Shown: one piece after another, positions 18,202 through 19,888 of the stretch | Numbering within the stretch: the stretch's first letter is position 1 | How the letters are laid out: each line of letters opens with the position of its first letter | NCBI GenBank assembly: GCA_024196135.1 | Contig: JAMQCK010000571.1 | Location: forward strand, 1 to 19,888 | Length of the DNA: 19,888 bases | Reading direction: 5' to 3' | Source of the DNA: Pleurotus ostreatus/Saccharomyces cerevisiae fusant | Taxonomy: Eukaryota; Opisthokonta | Notes under the pieces: model-generated | The model's database searches: none | What the model was told of the DNA's origin: nothing | Seen by the model: only the letters and a program-made list of their open reading frames with translations | Translations under genes and position numbers: made by a program

Positions 18202-18914
18202 AGTGCTGGTGGTGTGCGAGGAGTCGCACGGTCGCACGGACGCCGACAAGACAGGCGTCTGTCGCTTGACCCCAGCCTCAAGGCGCTCCGCGATTATGGC
18301 GGTTGGCTTTCGCGGCGATGGAGGTGCTGCATCCCCAAGGGCTTCCCGATTGAGTTCTGTATTCCGACATGACATGATTCTAACGCCGCGTTTTGGCCTC
18401 ATGATATAGATACTTTGCTCTGCATACTTGCTACCCCTCCGTACACCTCCCTCCACTTCTCTCCGCATCCTATCTTCATCACCTACCTCTCCCTCCTCCT
18501 ACCCTCCTCACTCGCCCTACAATCCATTGTTCTTCGCTGTCCATATTTATTCGTCGTCTACTCACGTTTACTCTCACGCGATCTCCTCGCCTACTCACAC
18601 GCGTATCTCGCAGCACCACTCTCTGAACCCCCTGTAAATAAGCTATACCTGGCGGGGCTGACGTTGGTCTTAGTAGCATCGAATCTAATGTCTGTGGCTT
18701 TGTTGGATATGTTATGCGTGTTATGAGCATTGTCGATAAGCATACAGCTAGAAGGTACAGATTGAGGCGGAACATGATGATTACTGACGATTATTGGCAG
18801 GTAGAGTAATTGTAGACTATCAGTGCATAGAGAAGGAAAACCTTCAGCGAAAAAAGAGATAACGTAGAGCCCTCTAAAGCCGGCACTGCGATATCGTACT
18901 CGAAGGCATTGGTA
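18202..18914. other. Convergent intergenic region between the hydrolase and the F-box-type gene
   Basis: These 713 bases contain pyrimidine-rich stretches (about 18425-18620) but no supported gene, repeat or RNA gene. They probably hold the 3' UTRs of the two convergent genes. Confidence 0.5.
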
Positions 18915-19888
18915 TTACACGGTCCACGCCCAGTATTCACCGCCAGCATCCTACAACGTGCGTCAGATTGCCGCACTGCAACTGGCAGGAGAGAAAGGAC
19001 ATACCGGAGAAAATACAACGCCGTCTTCTATCAACATGACGGAGCCAGTGTCACCCCCTAGCCTGCCAATCCATTCGACCACCTCTGGCTCAAGTGGGCG
19101 CCACATCGAGCGGTAAGGAAGTCTAGTCTCTACGGGTATCGCGAAAGCGCCGCGCTCGGCGAAGACGTCTCTTCCCTTGATGATGAAGTCGTTAGCTTCG
19201 GGGTTCTCGCCTTGAGGGTCTTGCACGGCAGAGCGCGAGAAGTCGTAGACCGTGTAGCCAGTGGGAGGTACTGCTTCGTCGTCCAGGATCGCATACTTCG
19301 TGCCGTGGATGAAAGAGAGCCAGAGCGCAGGGCAGTTGTGAGAGAAGACGCGCGAGCAGTCCGGGCCCCACTCCGCCCACTCGAAGGTGGCGCGCTTCTC
19401 CCCGGATGTAGCGAGCCGCTGCTGGATGCGTTCGACGACGCGGGGGACGGAGATGATGAACATAGACGATGTGGGCGGCGTGGTACCAAAATCGACGTCG
19501 AAGCCGCTGACGCTGAGCCCGAGGACGCGCTCCTGCGACGCGGGGGCGAACCAGCCGGGTCGGGGACGATCTGAGGTCTGCGAGAGCGGCTGGTCCCAGA
19601 TGAAGTCGGCGAAGAGGGTGATATCGGGCGCGGCGGGCGGGAGGAAGAGGCGGCAAACGCGGTGCGGCTTGTGCGGGTCAGAGATGTCGGCGACGAGGAG
19701 AGCGGTGGTGCTGGTGGTGTGATCGTCGAGATTGTAGCAGCTGTAGGGCATGGCGACGAGGTCTCGGGTGAGGAAGGTGGCGGAGGGGACGCGGCGAGCA
19801 CGGAAGGGGCGCTGGGGTGGGAGATGACGATAGTGAACGACGAAACTGAGGATCAGTGGCGTACCCTGTATTTCTCGCCCGTTTGCCA
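18915..19888 (-). CDS. F-box-type protein, C-terminal part (5' end beyond window)
   Basis: Model on the minus strand: 19865..>19888, 19005..19811, 18915..18950. The right-edge exon reads WQTGEKYR and joins over a 53-bp intron to RPFRARRVPSATFLTRDLVAMPY, resembling the WxWKTG repeat-like region of large agaricomycete F-box proteins. Later landmarks typical of that family's C-terminal half are FEWAEWGPDCSRVF, the HGTKYAILDD stretch, GYTVYDFS, ETRLPYR and SVMLIEDGVVF. The F-box itself would lie outside the window, so an SCF ubiquitin-ligase adaptor role is inferred from family resemblance only. The last intron (18951-19004, GTATGT donor, CTGAC branch, TTGTAG acceptor) gives the ending SPDAGGEYWAWTV; without splicing the frame stops at 18963. 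Confidence 0.55.

Noticed and set aside
18415..18726. 103-codon ORF in the convergent intergenic region
   Set aside because: Hydrophobic composition comes from a pyrimidine-rich DNA stretch; no family motif or splice support.

Overview
The window looks like a piece of a basidiomycete genome, most likely an agaricomycete wood- or litter-decay fungus. It has many very short introns (46-59 bp, mostly with GTGCGT or GTGAGT donors and CTNAC-type branch sites), dense genes on both strands, and three kinases of the fungus-specific FunK1 family. No rRNA, tRNA, CRISPR array or insertion sequence was seen. All gene models were spliced by hand from frame continuity, splice signals and conserved protein motifs. 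There is no transcript evidence.

Layout. 1-2246 (+): C-terminal part of a STE20/germinal-centre-type kinase with a long disordered tail. 2752-5164, 5485-8075 and 8635-10839 (all +): three FunK1 kinases in tandem. The outer two are close paralogs. The middle one is a different subtype and ends in a PHD-like zinc finger. 11023-11779 (-): adenylylsulfate kinase (MET14 type). 12256-13267 (-): a pyroglutamyl-peptidase I family protein whose catalytic cysteine position is a proline. 13346-15493 (-): an MGS1/WRNIP1 clamp-loader-like AAA ATPase, whose N-terminal UBZ zinc finger is only completed if a 7-nt microexon is spliced in. 16457-18201 (+): a secreted, probably GPI-anchored alpha/beta hydrolase. 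18915-19888 (-): C-terminal part of an F-box-type protein that runs off the right edge.

The conserved half (APS kinase, pyroglutamyl peptidase-like protein, MGS1) is ordinary housekeeping content packed head to tail. The accessory half is the FunK1 array. All three FunK1 proteins share two intron positions, a catalytic loop without the usual HRD arginine, and an N-terminal domain. In the middle copy that domain carries a PD-(D/E)XK nuclease-like signature, which the flanking copies have lost. Most worth following are the FunK1-PHD fusion, the nuclease-like motif, the 48-nt stop-free in-frame introns next to the kinase active site, the MGS1 microexon and the Cys-to-Pro peptidase.
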